Shown: positions 1-9,663, counted from the first letter of the stretch. The stretch is DNA of 25,301 nt from Leptospiraceae bacterium (GCA_024233875.1 JACKPB010000001.1:617501-642801); one strand, 5' to 3'. The notes: generated from the sequence alone by a model not told the origin. Translations and numbers: made by a program.

Positions 1-2
1 CT

Positions 3-608
3 GATGCAGTGAATCTAAAAGGTATTCCATTCACGTTACCAGAAATTCAAACTCTATTGGATGGTATTACAGTTGGAGGTCATAAGTTGTCCGACCAACA
101 AATAGCTTTGAATCAGAAGAATGCTTGGTTAGAATTGTTTCAAGCTGTAACAGATAAAAGTTTTGAATTGAGCATAGAGTATGTTTGTAAACTCCATTCG
201 ATTGCGGCAAAAGAAGAAGCATTGGAATGGTGTGTGTTTCGAAAAGGTAAAGTCTATATTTCAGGGACAGATTATGAACCTCCGAAACATACAAGACTGG
301 AATCGATTTTTCAGGCTATGATCTCGGAAGTTGAAATGTATGAGGATGTCTATGATTGGGCGATTCATATTTTTTTACAAATGTCCAGAACCCAATTTTT
401 CTATGACGTCAATATACGTATGGGACGGTTTTTGATGAATGGAATCTTACTGGATAATGGATATCCAATTATCAATCTTCCTGCAATACGACAATTGGAA
501 TTCAATACAAAGATGATTCGTTTTACTGATACCGGTGAGGAAGAGGAGATGAATGATTTTTTAAGGGATTGTCTTTCGGAAAAGATACTCAGGATTATGA
601 AGGAATAA
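3..608 (+). CDS. Fic-family protein with degenerate active site, 5' end outside window
   Basis: Fic proteins usually transfer AMP to target hydroxyls with the loop HPFx(D/E)GNGRxxR. Numbering from the GTG at 9, the equivalent loop here is residues 129-140, QFFYDVNIRMGR: the catalytic His is Gln, and both loop glycines are replaced (Val134, Ile136), while Asp133, Asn135, Arg137 and Arg140 remain. The flap (FRKGKVYISG, about 77-86) and the region after the inhibitory helix (FTLPEIQTLLDGITVGG, about 8-24) are well preserved, which supports the family call. The frame is open to the left edge and the sequence starts inside the usual inhibitory-helix segment, so the GTG at 9 is probably not the true start. 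In that segment the inhibitory Glu appears as Lys (NLKG instead of xxEG). I infer a catalytically dead or repurposed Fic fold. No neighbour on this strand is visible. Confidence 0.75.
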   Translation, partial: DAVNLKGIPFTLPEIQTLLDGITVGGHKLSDQQIALNQKNAWLELFQAVTDKSFELSIEYVCKLHSIAAKEEALEWCVFRKGKVYISGTDYEPPKHTRLESIFQAMISEVEMYEDVYDWAIHIFLQMSRTQFFYDVNIRMGRFLMNGILLDNGYPIINLPAIRQLEFNTKMIRFTDTGEEEEMNDFLRDCLSEKILRIMKE

Positions 609-777
609 GGTTTGAACCAAGAAAAGAATTTGCTAGGAGTAACACGATAAGTATCGAAAAATTTTTGATAAGAAATTTACAATTTATTATTTTCATTGAC
701 ACTGTCAGATTTTATCTTGACTTTTACAACTAATATGACATCTGTCAGATCTTGTCTTGACTTTTACAATTTGTATA
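609..777. other. Gap between convergent genes
   Basis: About 170 nt, very AT-rich, between the end of the Fic gene and the end of the minus-strand operon. It holds a weak 5-bp hairpin (645-656) followed by an A/T tract, and the direct repeat described separately. I see no ORF or convincing terminator. Confidence 0.5.
702..769. repeat. Two 28-nt direct repeats, 40-nt period
   Basis: Copies at 702-729 and 742-769 begin CTGTCAGAT and end CTTGACTTTTACAA, with 2 mismatches in 28. A third, looser copy beginning CTGTCAGATTTTAACTTG lies at 18585-18611, just before a truncated protease gene. Function unknown; could be a binding site or the trace of repeated insertion. Confidence 0.6.
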
Positions 778-1488
778 TCATAACATTTTTCTTAATCGCC
801 AAATTATAAACCGATTTTCTTCTTCATTTTCATATTTTTGAATATCTAAAATATGATTTATTTTTTCTACTTCTCCCAAAGGTGATTTCAATAAAAAATT
901 AATTTTTATTTTCATTTCAGACCGTTTTCTCTTATCAAGCTCTAAAAAAATATAAGGAATATTAAATTTATTATTCTCTAAGTAAATTATATTTTTAAGT
1001 TTATTGTTAACATCAAAAATTTCTATTTCTATATCTTTATTGTTCAGTTTAATTTCTTCAGGTAATTTATTTTCTTTATTCTCATCCAATACTTCATTTC
1101 TCATATTATCAAAATTACTTTTGTATAGGTAAATTACACCATCATAACATAAGTTTGGAATACTCCAATAGAAAAAACTTAGCAAGAAAATGGGATTATC
1201 AACGTCTCTAAAATAACTCCTTTCTAATTCTGGAGTATATATTATTTGCTTTTTCAATTCTTTCTTTATAGACAATTTTGAAATTTTGATACAAGTAATT
1301 TCTGGAAAATAAGATAATTCATTCTCATGAAATTTTAATTGATCATTTATACTATATTTACAATACTTTATTTCATTTTTAGTTAAGATAACTTCATTTA
1401 AAACTTTTTCATTAACTTGTTTCCCATTCAATCGATATATACAATTAACAAATAAAAAAAAAATAAAAAATAATACATTTTTTTTCAT
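778..1488 (-). CDS. Lipoprotein of unknown function, last gene of operon
   Basis: 236 aa from the ATG at 1488. I prefer this start to an ATG 45 nt upstream because it gives a classic lipoprotein leader (MKKNVLFFIFFLFVNC, lipid-modified Cys16), a GGAG site 11 nt ahead, and a 5-nt gap from the stop of the giant Rhs gene. The mature part is Lys/Asn/Ile-rich, has a short hydrophobic patch in the middle, and matches no family I recognise. Its place directly after an Rhs gene with a variable tip is where immunity proteins are usually encoded, and a periplasm-facing lipoprotein would suit a toxin acting outside the cytoplasm; that role is inference only. Confidence 0.7.
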   Translation of the reverse strand: MKKNVLFFIFFLFVNCIYRLNGKQVNEKVLNEVILTKNEIKYCKYSINDQLKFHENELSYFPEITCIKISKLSIKKELKKQIIYTPELERSYFRDVDNPIFLLSFFYWSIPNLCYDGVIYLYKSNFDNMRNEVLDENKENKLPEEIKLNNKDIEIEIFDVNNKLKNIIYLENNKFNIPYIFLELDKRKRSEMKIKINFLLKSPLGEVEKINHILDIQKYENEEENRFIIWRLRKML

Positions 1489-1493
1489 TTTTT

Positions 1494-4400
1494 TTAGTGC
1501 TCCAAAAATGTATGTTGATACCATCTTATCCATGGATTTTTACTTATTGAATAAAAATGACCTGTGCTATTATCAGCTAAATGATCTGCCCAACCAATTT
1601 CTGAATCTACTAAATTAGAATAAGCAACCTCTCCACCATTTTCAATACTCTCTTCCACTAATGCCGCACTTAAATCAACAATATCTAAAGCAGTTGAAAT
1701 AGAATCTCCGATATTTCTACCTTTTCTAAGCCCTTTTCTGGCATCCTTTTTATCCCAATAACCTTTAGAATAGCCTCCAATATAAAAACCTGCTATTGAT
1801 GCTACATATTTTATTGCGAAGGAAGTTATGGTTGCTGCTAAATAAATTCCAATTAAAATTGGAGCTTTTACTATTATTAAAATTGTTAGTGCAGCATATC
1901 CTAATGGTCTAAGAAAAGTTGTAAGTCTTCCGAAATCCGACCTTGATATATTATGGTAAAATGTATTGTGGCGGTTTTTTCCTTTAACGGAATCCGCAAA
2001 TACTTTTCCCATAAATTTGGCAGATTTATTAAAATCATCCTTTAATCCGTATATTTTCTTAGCACCAGCTAAAAACCCTAATAACATTCCCTCTTTTTCT
2101 GAAATTCCGAGAACAGGTGCGAGCATGAAGCCTGCAATAGCTCCAACTAAGTTATTATCTCTTATCCACCCACTAGTATCTCTATATTTCATTGGATTTC
2201 CATTTACATACATATACAAATTCTGTCCGAAAATATTATTTCCATCCGAAATGCTATCCGCCTGTAAAAACCTTCCCAGCATTGGATCATAGTATCTTGC
2301 TTTATAGTAATACAATCCCGTTTCCTTATCCTCCTCTTGCCCTGTGTATTTGAATCTTGTAATATCAGGTCCTGAGCTTTTTTCTCTGTCTATCTCCCCA
2401 TAAGGTTTATAAACAATATTACTCTTCCCTCCGAATGTTCCTCCGCTTACTACATTTCCATGTCCGTCTGTTATCATGGAAATTGAACCCAGGTGATCGG
2501 GGTGCAAGAAATACATTCCATTAACCGGAACCACTCCGTTGGATAATGAACCCTGCCCACTACCGGATCCTCCGGAATTACTCACACTCTGAGTATTGCT
2601 GTTTACTCCATTTTGATTGGCTAGCCAGATCGGGCTTCCTTTTTTGTCACCCCCATTCACCACACCGCAATGAGAGAAAGTAAAAATAATTATAAAACTC
2701 ATTACTCCTGCTATAATAGAATTAAGTAATGAAATTTGAGCAAAATTTTTTCTTGCCTGGTAAAAACCAAATATTGCTACAAATGCTATAGCAATTAACC
2801 ATGTAATCGTATTACGGACAGGGTGATTTTGAGGATGAATAAAAATATTCCATGCACGCTCTTGAAGTATTTTAATTGAATCGTTAATCGTAAAAATTAT
2901 ATCATTCTGTCTATTTTCTGCGGTCACTAGGACAGCATCTTCTCTAGTCCATTGACTAAAAATTTCCCCCTGCAAACCTTTAAAATATAAAGTATGGAGT
3001 TCCGGTTTCCCGGGTTCTCTTTGAATTTCATACAACTCATCGAAATAATAGGTAGTGCTTTTTTCCTGTCCTGATGAACTGAATCTTTTTTTAATCCCTC
3101 GACTTCCATTAAAGTCATAGGAATAAACCATTTTTTCGCCTGCCTCACTTACCATTTCTTTTAATTTAGAACGACCATTATAAGAAAGTGATTCTCCATT
3201 TCTCGAAATCATATTTCCTATTGCATCATATTGATAATTGAATGTTCCCGTATTCGGGCTTGTGGCACTTGTAACTGCATGACGGTGAGATGGATTTTCA
3301 TAATTCAACGTAAAAACCCCACGCTTTTTTAAATTCCCTCCATCAGAATATTCATAGACTTCCTCTCCGGTAAATCCGGTAGATTTTGTAAGCCTGTTAT
3401 ATGTATCATATTCGTATTTTTGAGATCTGTTTGAATTTAAAATATCCTGTTTTTCTTTCAGATTCCCTTTCTCATCATATATATAATAAATTTGAGATTC
3501 CAAATGACCGTCACCTAATTTGGTTTTTATCCCCACTGGTCTTTTTTTCCATCTGTCAAATTCGATTTTCATCTCTACATTATTCCCTGTTTTTCGAACA
3601 ATATAGTATTTTCCATTTTCTTGAATAGGTCCCGTATAATTTACAATTTCATGACCTCTAGAAGTTCCATCCGCACTATCCATTGTCACCTTACTTCCAT
3701 GACCGGAAGGACTATAAAACGTATGAATCGTAGTTCCATCAGGGTAGGTCATACCTTTCACTCTTTTCTGGCTATCGTACTCAAAGGTAAAATTTATTTT
3801 ATATTCATCTTTAACCTTTTGCTTATGAATTATATTTCCATGAATATCATAGGAGAAATTAGTTATCCCTGTTTCATCTTCTATTTTGGTTAATCTCCCT
3901 TTCGAATATTTTCCACTTTCAATGGAAGGAGTATCATAAGTATATCGAATCGGTAGATCATCTCCTGCATTCACACTCTTCAACCTATTCAATTCATCAT
4001 AAGTAAATACCTGTTTAATTCCCCTTGCATCGATTTGTTCTATTAAATTTCCATTCAGATCATATTTATATTTTGTTGTTCCTGAATTTTCATCCGTTTG
4101 TGATATTTTTCTATCCAGAGCATCATTCACTATTGTAGTCTTTCCATTCTCGGGATCATAAATTTCTATAGTTCCGGGTTTATCATAATTATACCTTATA
4201 GTCTTTCCGTCAATTTCCCTGGAGATAATTTCTTCTTTAGCATTCATAGAAATCGTTACATTTGAAATCAAATCCCCTGAAGAAGAATAAGTAGTACTCG
4301 TTGATTTACGGTTTGAATAGTCAGGTTGATTTGATGTGAAACTTCCATCGGGATGAGTAATTTTCACAATATCATTTTCTATATTATAACTATTGATGGT

Positions 4401-7400
4401 AAATACAGGTTCTTCCACACCTTCCATATACCCTTCCGATTTCTTTTCCAATCTTCCTAGCTCATCATATATAAATAACTCTACTAATTTATTATCTTCT
4501 CCGATTGGGCTTTCCTTTCGGATACTTCTCCCCCTTTTATCAAAAAATTCAACCGCTTCGATATAGCCATACGTATCATCCAGTTGTTTTTTTGTTACTG
4601 AATGCCCGGAGATTGTAAAATTGTATTCATAAGTTTCGTTATTACTATTACTACCCTGGTAAATTACATTTTTCAGTCTTCCAATCTCGTCATATTCATT
4701 ACTTATTACATTTGCATTAGGATCGGTACTACTAAGCTCTAAACCTGTCTCCGTATTATATTTTTTTTCTGATTTTTGCTTTAAGGGATTTATTGTAGCA
4801 ATTATATGATTTTTTAAAACAGGATCATACTCAAATTCACTGATGTTGCCCATCGGATCTTTCTGAGTTTTTGGTAAATTATTTTCATCATAATTTATAC
4901 TTACAATAGATTCAAATTCTGTCCCTGTGAAACCTGTTATAGTGTCAGGAAGGTCAGAGGAATTGTAATCAAATTTAGTTTTTTCCTTTAATAATCCATT
5001 TTTTGTTATACTTTTTAAATTAATAATACCTATTAAATAATTATCAAAATCAATCCGGTTTGTATAGGAAAAACTTTTATTTTCTATGCTGGAATCATTA
5101 ATTATAACACTATCTGATTCTTCATTCCCGCAGGAATCATAAGTCTTAGAATTTTTTTCTGTCCTGCTTAAGATCCCTGTTTTATAAGTATTACTGGAAA
5201 TACTTTTTACTAAAGTTAAACTTCCTCCCAAACAGGAAGATTTTACCTCATAATCTATTACTGTCCTGTTATTTATATTTCCACCGGAATAATAAGAAGT
5301 CGATTCCTTAACAGCTCCTGCAAGTTCTCTTAAATTTTGATGATAAATGGTTTCAACTTTTGTAGTTCTTCGAATATCATTCTGGGTGATTTTTTCATAT
5401 CCCAAACCATAACTAGTTTCCTTATCTTTTAAGAAAATTCTGGGGTTATTATAAGAATATTGTATCTCTTCTGGAAAGCTATCTCCGTAGTCTTCTTTAA
5501 TAGATTTAACAATTACATCATTACTTACATTTGGTAAATTCATTCCATCACCCGAACGAAACCCACTACCGTAATTGATTATAGTATTCCCCTTACCAAT
5601 CTCATCATAAACGGTAGAATAAGTAATCACTTTGGAAGATCGAAAATTATCACTGATAGAAGTAAGAAAATTTATCCTGCTATCAGATTTCAAGCTAATC
5701 ACTTTCAGGGTAGAACCTTCCGGAACAATCTTCCCAAAAAGATATTTTAAAAACTCGAATAGATTCATCCGGGTTTCCATTTTTCTAATTTTTGCTTTTA
5801 ATGCTATGGAATTGTATCCATAACTCAAAATTCCACCTATTGCTAATAAAGGATTTCCGGTTATTAGTCCCAAGCCTATTGCTGCACTTGATTTAGCTAA
5901 TATACTTCCCATTTTTTGATATGTGTGTCTTACACTTGCTTTATTTAATTCATTATTTAACTCAGAAGCTGTCCCATAAATGGGAGCATTTTGTAATAAT
6001 TCTTCCCTGTCTGCCTTGAGACAGATAAGGTCACTCCTTCTGTCTCCATTTATATCCATGGCAAATAAAAAGGAATTAGATATAGTTTGAAAAATTGGGC
6101 TACTGGAAAAAACCATAGATTCCGGAACATATCTAAAAACTCTTATAAAACCATCATGAAAATCAATTAAATCAGGATGACCATCCCCATCCATATCCGT
6201 AAAATTCTTAGAAGGAAAACTTACACTTGAGCTCAGAGGATCCATTGCAATAAATTGGACATCCGATGGTTTTGGCATAGAATACTTTTGAAACGAATTT
6301 CCGGTAAAATACAAAACATCAATAGAGTCAGGTCGTACAATAATTATATCCGGTTTTCCATCTCCATTCAAATCGGTAATATAACGATTTTTATCATCTC
6401 CGAAATCGGGAACACCGTAGTTAGATGCAAGATATTCTTCAGGTGAATTTGTAGTTTTCAGATCATCACTAAATTTAATAATAGTGAATTTATTATTTTC
6501 CAGTGCTGTAAGTTCAGGAATTCCATCTCCTGTCACATCCATAAAAGTAGGAGGGGAACCCGGATTTTCAGGTAATATTCCCGGTATTCCTGGTACATAT
6601 CCATACAATGTTTTCTTTATATCTACAGTAAAACCATTATAATAACCGCGATTCAATCCTCTGGATAAATAAATTACTACATTATTTCCATCTATTGGAA
6701 CTACATAATCTAATTTACTATCTCCGTTTATATCAATTAAGCTTCCTTTCCAGCGGCTATCATTCACATCTGTAAAATAATCCGGACGGGCAAGGGGAAC
6801 AGGGACATTCGACATTGTTACGGGAGGATCGAGCCTTGTTCCGTTACTAAACATTACCTTTAGGTTATATCCATCCGAATAAACAAAATCAGTTTTTCCA
6901 TCCCCATCCACATCACCGAATCCAAATGTATAAAAGGACCGGTATACTATTCCTCCAAAAAAATCAGAAACTTCCTTTTCCTGCATATCCCCATCTAGAT
7001 TGGAAATCGAAACAACTCTTAAATCATTATCTTTTTCATTACCTATTACTCTGAGAATTTCTAATTTTCCATCCCCTTCAATATCTCCAACACTGATAGT
7101 GTTATTGGGTGTAGGCATCCCCGCCCAACAAATTGCTCTCCATGTATGGGTATAATCAGAACATTTTACTGTATCTGACTGACGCTTACTTTCACAACCC
7201 AAATAAGAGGGTCCGGGGGCACAGGTTACTTTAGCTCCCAGACATGCTTGTTCTCCTTCGATACATTTTGTTTTATCATCATAGGGGATTTGGCTAAAGG
7301 AGTAAGTTTTTTCTATTCGTATTTCTTTTTCTTTTTCTATTTCAAGAGTTCTATTTGGAGTATATGTTAATGATAGGTCTTTAAAGTTAGCTTTTCCCGA

Positions 7401-8255
7401 TCCTGTATTTTCCTGTCTGGAAATTTTTGTTAAAAGATATTTACTAAATTCACCCATTGTGTAATCGAAATTGTATTCACGGTATACATTTGGATTATCA
7501 ACAAGTTCCAATCGTATAGAAGTTAATAAATCTTTTTCGTAAGTGGGATCAATATAAGAAAAACTTGTAGCATAACCCGGATTGGATTTATTATAAGTAA
7601 ACAAAACTTTTCTATTTGCATAGCTGATAGAAGTAATTTTATTTTCTCCATGTGCAAGTGCAGTTGAATCATATTCTACAGAATAACTCCCACCATATTT
7701 TGAATTGTACTCAGAAAGATACCATGCCCTTGTTCTACCGGGAGTATTTAACTCCTTTGTTTGAAATACATAACTATTTCCATTTTTATCTTTTACAATC
7801 CATGAATCATTCCCCGAATCATACCTGTATAGAAAAAAAGTCTCAGGATCGTTTCTATAATAAATATAATTTCCAGATGAATTTTTATAAATTAATTTTC
7901 CAGATAGGGAACTTATAAACTCATCGCTCGATGAAAATTTTACAGTATCAGGCGATCTTTTGATAGAAGGGATTCCCGTTAAATCCCACCCGATTCCCAT
8001 ATTTCCTGAAGTATTCCCTAAGAAGTAGTTCAAAGATAAATCCGGTTCTACGCTTTTTTCTCCCGGAAACAATTCGATAGGTATACTCATTTTAAGTTTA
8101 CCGGAAGAGTCTACTTCTATATCAGGAATTTCTTGAGGCAAATTATTTATATCCAATAGAGCTATAGAATTATTTAAAAATAATAATCCTAAAAAACTAA
8201 GGAATAATATAAATTTGAATACTTTCCATTTTCTTTGAATATTTGATTTCTCCAC
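1494..8255 (-). CDS. Giant SpvB/FG-GAP/Rhs-repeat surface protein
   Basis: 2253 aa from a GTG preceded by GGAGGT at 5 nt. Order of parts: an N-terminal hydrophobic export segment (about 12-35); an SpvB-type start (IPIELFPGEKSVEPDLSLNY, GIGWDLTG); seven FG-GAP/VCBS-like calcium-loop motifs of the type DxDGDGxxD between about 390 and 745; YD/Rhs repeats from about 1130 to 1770; two membrane segments around 1812-1860 ending in a Cys; then the Rhs core (PDHLG at about 1920, YYYKARYYDPMLGRFLQADS at about 1977-1997, NPMxxxDxxG). The tip of about 225 residues is partly hydrophobic and unrecognised. Rhs and Tc-toxin relatives form a closed shell around a toxic tip. The shell should be exported; whether this tip is toxic is unknown. 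The membrane segments in the middle of an Rhs protein are unusual and match the leader of the short Rhs gene upstream. Confidence 0.93.
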   Translation of the reverse strand: MEKSNIQRKWKVFKFILFLSFLGLLFLNNSIALLDINNLPQEIPDIEVDSSGKLKMSIPIELFPGEKSVEPDLSLNYFLGNTSGNMGIGWDLTGIPSIKRSPDTVKFSSSDEFISSLSGKLIYKNSSGNYIYYRNDPETFFLYRYDSGNDSWIVKDKNGNSYVFQTKELNTPGRTRAWYLSEYNSKYGGSYSVEYDSTALAHGENKITSISYANRKVLFTYNKSNPGYATSFSYIDPTYEKDLLTSIRLELVDNPNVYREYNFDYTMGEFSKYLLTKISRQENTGSGKANFKDLSLTYTPNRTLEIEKEKEIRIEKTYSFSQIPYDDKTKCIEGEQACLGAKVTCAPGPSYLGCESKRQSDTVKCSDYTHTWRAICWAGMPTPNNTISVGDIEGDGKLEILRVIGNEKDNDLRVVSISNLDGDMQEKEVSDFFGGIVYRSFYTFGFGDVDGDGKTDFVYSDGYNLKVMFSNGTRLDPPVTMSNVPVPLARPDYFTDVNDSRWKGSLIDINGDSKLDYVVPIDGNNVVIYLSRGLNRGYYNGFTVDIKKTLYGYVPGIPGILPENPGSPPTFMDVTGDGIPELTALENNKFTIIKFSDDLKTTNSPEEYLASNYGVPDFGDDKNRYITDLNGDGKPDIIIVRPDSIDVLYFTGNSFQKYSMPKPSDVQFIAMDPLSSSVSFPSKNFTDMDGDGHPDLIDFHDGFIRVFRYVPESMVFSSSPIFQTISNSFLFAMDINGDRRSDLICLKADREELLQNAPIYGTASELNNELNKASVRHTYQKMGSILAKSSAAIGLGLITGNPLLAIGGILSYGYNSIALKAKIRKMETRMNLFEFLKYLFGKIVPEGSTLKVISLKSDSRINFLTSISDNFRSSKVITYSTVYDEIGKGNTIINYGSGFRSGDGMNLPNVSNDVIVKSIKEDYGDSFPEEIQYSYNNPRIFLKDKETSYGLGYEKITQNDIRRTTKVETIYHQNLRELAGAVKESTSYYSGGNINNRTVIDYEVKSSCLGGSLTLVKSISSNTYKTGILSRTEKNSKTYDSCGNEESDSVIINDSSIENKSFSYTNRIDFDNYLIGIINLKSITKNGLLKEKTKFDYNSSDLPDTITGFTGTEFESIVSINYDENNLPKTQKDPMGNISEFEYDPVLKNHIIATINPLKQKSEKKYNTETGLELSSTDPNANVISNEYDEIGRLKNVIYQGSNSNNETYEYNFTISGHSVTKKQLDDTYGYIEAVEFFDKRGRSIRKESPIGEDNKLVELFIYDELGRLEKKSEGYMEGVEEPVFTINSYNIENDIVKITHPDGSFTSNQPDYSNRKSTSTTYSSSGDLISNVTISMNAKEEIISREIDGKTIRYNYDKPGTIEIYDPENGKTTIVNDALDRKISQTDENSGTTKYKYDLNGNLIEQIDARGIKQVFTYDELNRLKSVNAGDDLPIRYTYDTPSIESGKYSKGRLTKIEDETGITNFSYDIHGNIIHKQKVKDEYKINFTFEYDSQKRVKGMTYPDGTTIHTFYSPSGHGSKVTMDSADGTSRGHEIVNYTGPIQENGKYYIVRKTGNNVEMKIEFDRWKKRPVGIKTKLGDGHLESQIYYIYDEKGNLKEKQDILNSNRSQKYEYDTYNRLTKSTGFTGEEVYEYSDGGNLKKRGVFTLNYENPSHRHAVTSATSPNTGTFNYQYDAIGNMISRNGESLSYNGRSKLKEMVSEAGEKMVYSYDFNGSRGIKKRFSSSGQEKSTTYYFDELYEIQREPGKPELHTLYFKGLQGEIFSQWTREDAVLVTAENRQNDIIFTINDSIKILQERAWNIFIHPQNHPVRNTITWLIAIAFVAIFGFYQARKNFAQISLLNSIIAGVMSFIIIFTFSHCGVVNGGDKKGSPIWLANQNGVNSNTQSVSNSGGSGSGQGSLSNGVVPVNGMYFLHPDHLGSISMITDGHGNVVSGGTFGGKSNIVYKPYGEIDREKSSGPDITRFKYTGQEEDKETGLYYYKARYYDPMLGRFLQADSISDGNNIFGQNLYMYVNGNPMKYRDTSGWIRDNNLVGAIAGFMLAPVLGISEKEGMLLGFLAGAKKIYGLKDDFNKSAKFMGKVFADSVKGKNRHNTFYHNISRSDFGRLTTFLRPLGYAALTILIIVKAPILIGIYLAATITSFAIKYVASIAGFYIGGYSKGYWDKKDARKGLRKGRNIGDSISTALDIVDLSAALVEESIENGGEVAYSNLVDSEIGWADHLADNSTGHFYSISKNPWIRWYQHTFLEH
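2254..2477 (-). repeat. Rhs core repeat, copy 1 (within giant Rhs gene)
   Basis: 224 bp that align without gaps to 10617-10840 with 9 differences by eye (about 96%). It encodes the core from the MITDGHG segment to FLQADS. Sequence identity drops sharply on the tip side and more gradually on the other side. Confidence 0.9.
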
Positions 8256-8282
8256 AATTTACCTCCTATATACTTTATAAAT

Positions 8283-8534
8283 CTAATCTATACCTGAATA
8301 GGCATTTAATGCTTTTCCCATACAACTAATGTACGTTAAAGAATTCGTAGGATTTACTTCATAGGCATGTTTAAAAGATTCACGATTACTTTCACACACT
8401 AGAGCAATCAACAAACCTTTAGTTTTTGCTTTTTCTTCTTTTTCCTTTTTTTCATTCGCCTGACCTACAGGATCAAGCTCACTTCCGCAATTTATTATAA
8501 ATAGTAATAGAATACTTATTAATAATTTTTTCAT
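8283..8534 (-). CDS. Small cysteine-containing lipoprotein (83 aa)
   Basis: Lipoprotein leader MKKLLISILLLFIINC with modified Cys16, then a charged Lys/Glu linker and a helical part with two further cysteines (Cys47, Cys71) that could form a disulphide. The ATG overlaps the stop of the PilZ gene by 4 nt (ATGA), so translation is probably coupled. It resembles in layout two other small lipoproteins of this operon (9239-9523, 9666-9920), each with Cys16 plus two more cysteines. No known family recognised; immunity or accessory role is speculation. Confidence 0.72.
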   Translation of the reverse strand: MKKLLISILLLFIINCGSELDPVGQANEKKEKEEKAKTKGLLIALVCESNRESFKHAYEVNPTNSLTYISCMGKALNAYSGID

Positions 8535-9235
8535 TTTCTTAACTCCTTATTCAATAAATTTCTTAATTCTTTTGGCATTTCTCTAAAAGCAATTCCTACA
8601 ATTGGATTAGCTATCCTTACAACCCCTGCTTTGACTTCATACTTCCTGTTATTCATCTCAATTCTCACTAAAACTTCAGAGTTTTTACCAAGGCTACAAT
8701 TGGGAATCTTTACACGAAACCCCCTTTGAGATAAATCCAGGGTCTCCAATTCCCATTTTTTGTCCTTACTTACAATCTCTAGTTTTCTCGGTATGATTTT
8801 CCTTTTCGCATAACGGAAACCTCTCTTTGAAAATTTCCCAAATGGAATATAAATATCTTTTCTTAGAATATATAAAGAAAAAGTAGTAACAAGAATAACT
8901 TCAACCAGTGACATCCAATTTTTTTGAATGGGATAATTTACAATTGCATACATATTAAAAATAATTAATAGTAAAGCGTTTGTACAAAACAAAAGTATTC
9001 CCCAGGAACGAACTGTAAGTAGTCCAATCCCACTGAATACCGGGAACACAAGAAGAATTTTTTGAATCAAATTTAATCTTCCCATTAGTAAAGAAAATTC
9101 TTTTACATTCAATTCAAAATAATAAACAAATTGAAGATAATTGATAATAGGATAGAATAGACAAAGAGTCCCTACAAATAAAATTGCAACCGGTATTCTT
9201 TCTCTTTTTCTTCTTTCTCTTCTAAGAATATTCAT
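8531..9235 (-). CDS. Inner-membrane protein with C-terminal PilZ domain
   Basis: 234 aa. The first 130 residues hold about four membrane segments; the C-terminal cytoplasmic part (about 140-232) is a PilZ domain, the usual receptor for cyclic di-GMP. Visible signature: a basic stretch (YAKRKIIPR) ahead of DLSQRG, which fits the DxSxxG half of the ligand site, followed by the strands VRIEMNNRKYEV and VVRIANPIVGIAF. The RxxxR half is less clean, so binding is likely but not certain. AAGGAA lies about 8 nt ahead of the ATG. Its presence inside a surface-protein operon suggests cyclic di-GMP control of the exported products or of surface behaviour; this is inference. Confidence 0.82.
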   Translation of the reverse strand: MNILRRERRKRERIPVAILFVGTLCLFYPIINYLQFVYYFELNVKEFSLLMGRLNLIQKILLVFPVFSGIGLLTVRSWGILLFCTNALLLIIFNMYAIVNYPIQKNWMSLVEVILVTTFSLYILRKDIYIPFGKFSKRGFRYAKRKIIPRKLEIVSKDKKWELETLDLSQRGFRVKIPNCSLGKNSEVLVRIEMNNRKYEVKAGVVRIANPIVGIAFREMPKELRNLLNKELRK

Positions 9236-9238
9236 TTT

Positions 9239-9523
9239 TTATTCCTTCCCATCTATATATCCACGATAGTAACGTTCTATAAGCGAATCATGTATAGGTT
9301 GGTAGCAAGCAAATTCATATATGGAGTAATTTATAAATAACATCGAATTTTTATTTACACCACTTTTTTGAATTGTTTCCTCTGGAAGCTGATTTATAGC
9401 ATCTACACCAGCTAGTGAAAAAAGAATCGCATTTCTACAATTCGTTTTCGCCCTATCTTCTGCTGGACCACTACCGCAAAAATTTAACAATAGTATTATC
9501 AGAAAACAAATGTTTAATTTCAT
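9239..9523 (-). CDS. Small cysteine-containing lipoprotein (94 aa)
   Basis: I start it at the ATG at 9523, with AGGGG 7 nt ahead, rather than the GTG at 9541, because the lipoprotein leader MKLNICFLIILLLNFC then begins correctly (modified Cys16). Two further cysteines (29, 73) follow. The start ATG overlaps the TGA of the 47-aa membrane ORF by 4 nt. Same layout as the other small lipoproteins of this operon; no family recognised. Confidence 0.7.
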   Translation of the reverse strand: MKLNICFLIILLLNFCGSGPAEDRAKTNCRNAILFSLAGVDAINQLPEETIQKSGVNKNSMLFINYSIYEFACYQPIHDSLIERYYRGYIDGKE

Positions 9524-9663
9524 AATCTTGCCCCTATGCACCTTAGTCCTGAAATAGGAGCATCAATAGCTAATACAAAACTTCCACCAGTTCCAATTGG
9601 TATAATCATAATAAAAATCCATAATGTAAAAATAAATAAAATTAAATATATATTTTCTTCCAT
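9520..9663 (-). CDS. 47-aa membrane peptide, too short for standard gene calling
   Basis: This ORF exactly fills the only apparent hole in the operon. It begins with ATG 2 nt after the stop of the upstream lipoprotein, has GAGGT 5 nt ahead, and its TGA overlaps the next ATG (ATGA). The product starts MEENIYLILFIFTLWIFIMI, one clear membrane helix, followed by a Gly-rich turn and a short tail with one Cys. Tight coupling at both ends is the main argument that it is real. Role unknown. Confidence 0.7.
   Translation of the reverse strand: MEENIYLILFIFTLWIFIMIIPIGTGGSFVLAIDAPISGLRCIGARL

Noticed and set aside
1966..7918. Several plus-strand ORFs of 60-110 codons opposite the giant Rhs gene
   Set aside because: All are antisense to a clear long coding region and none resembles a protein family or has start signals.
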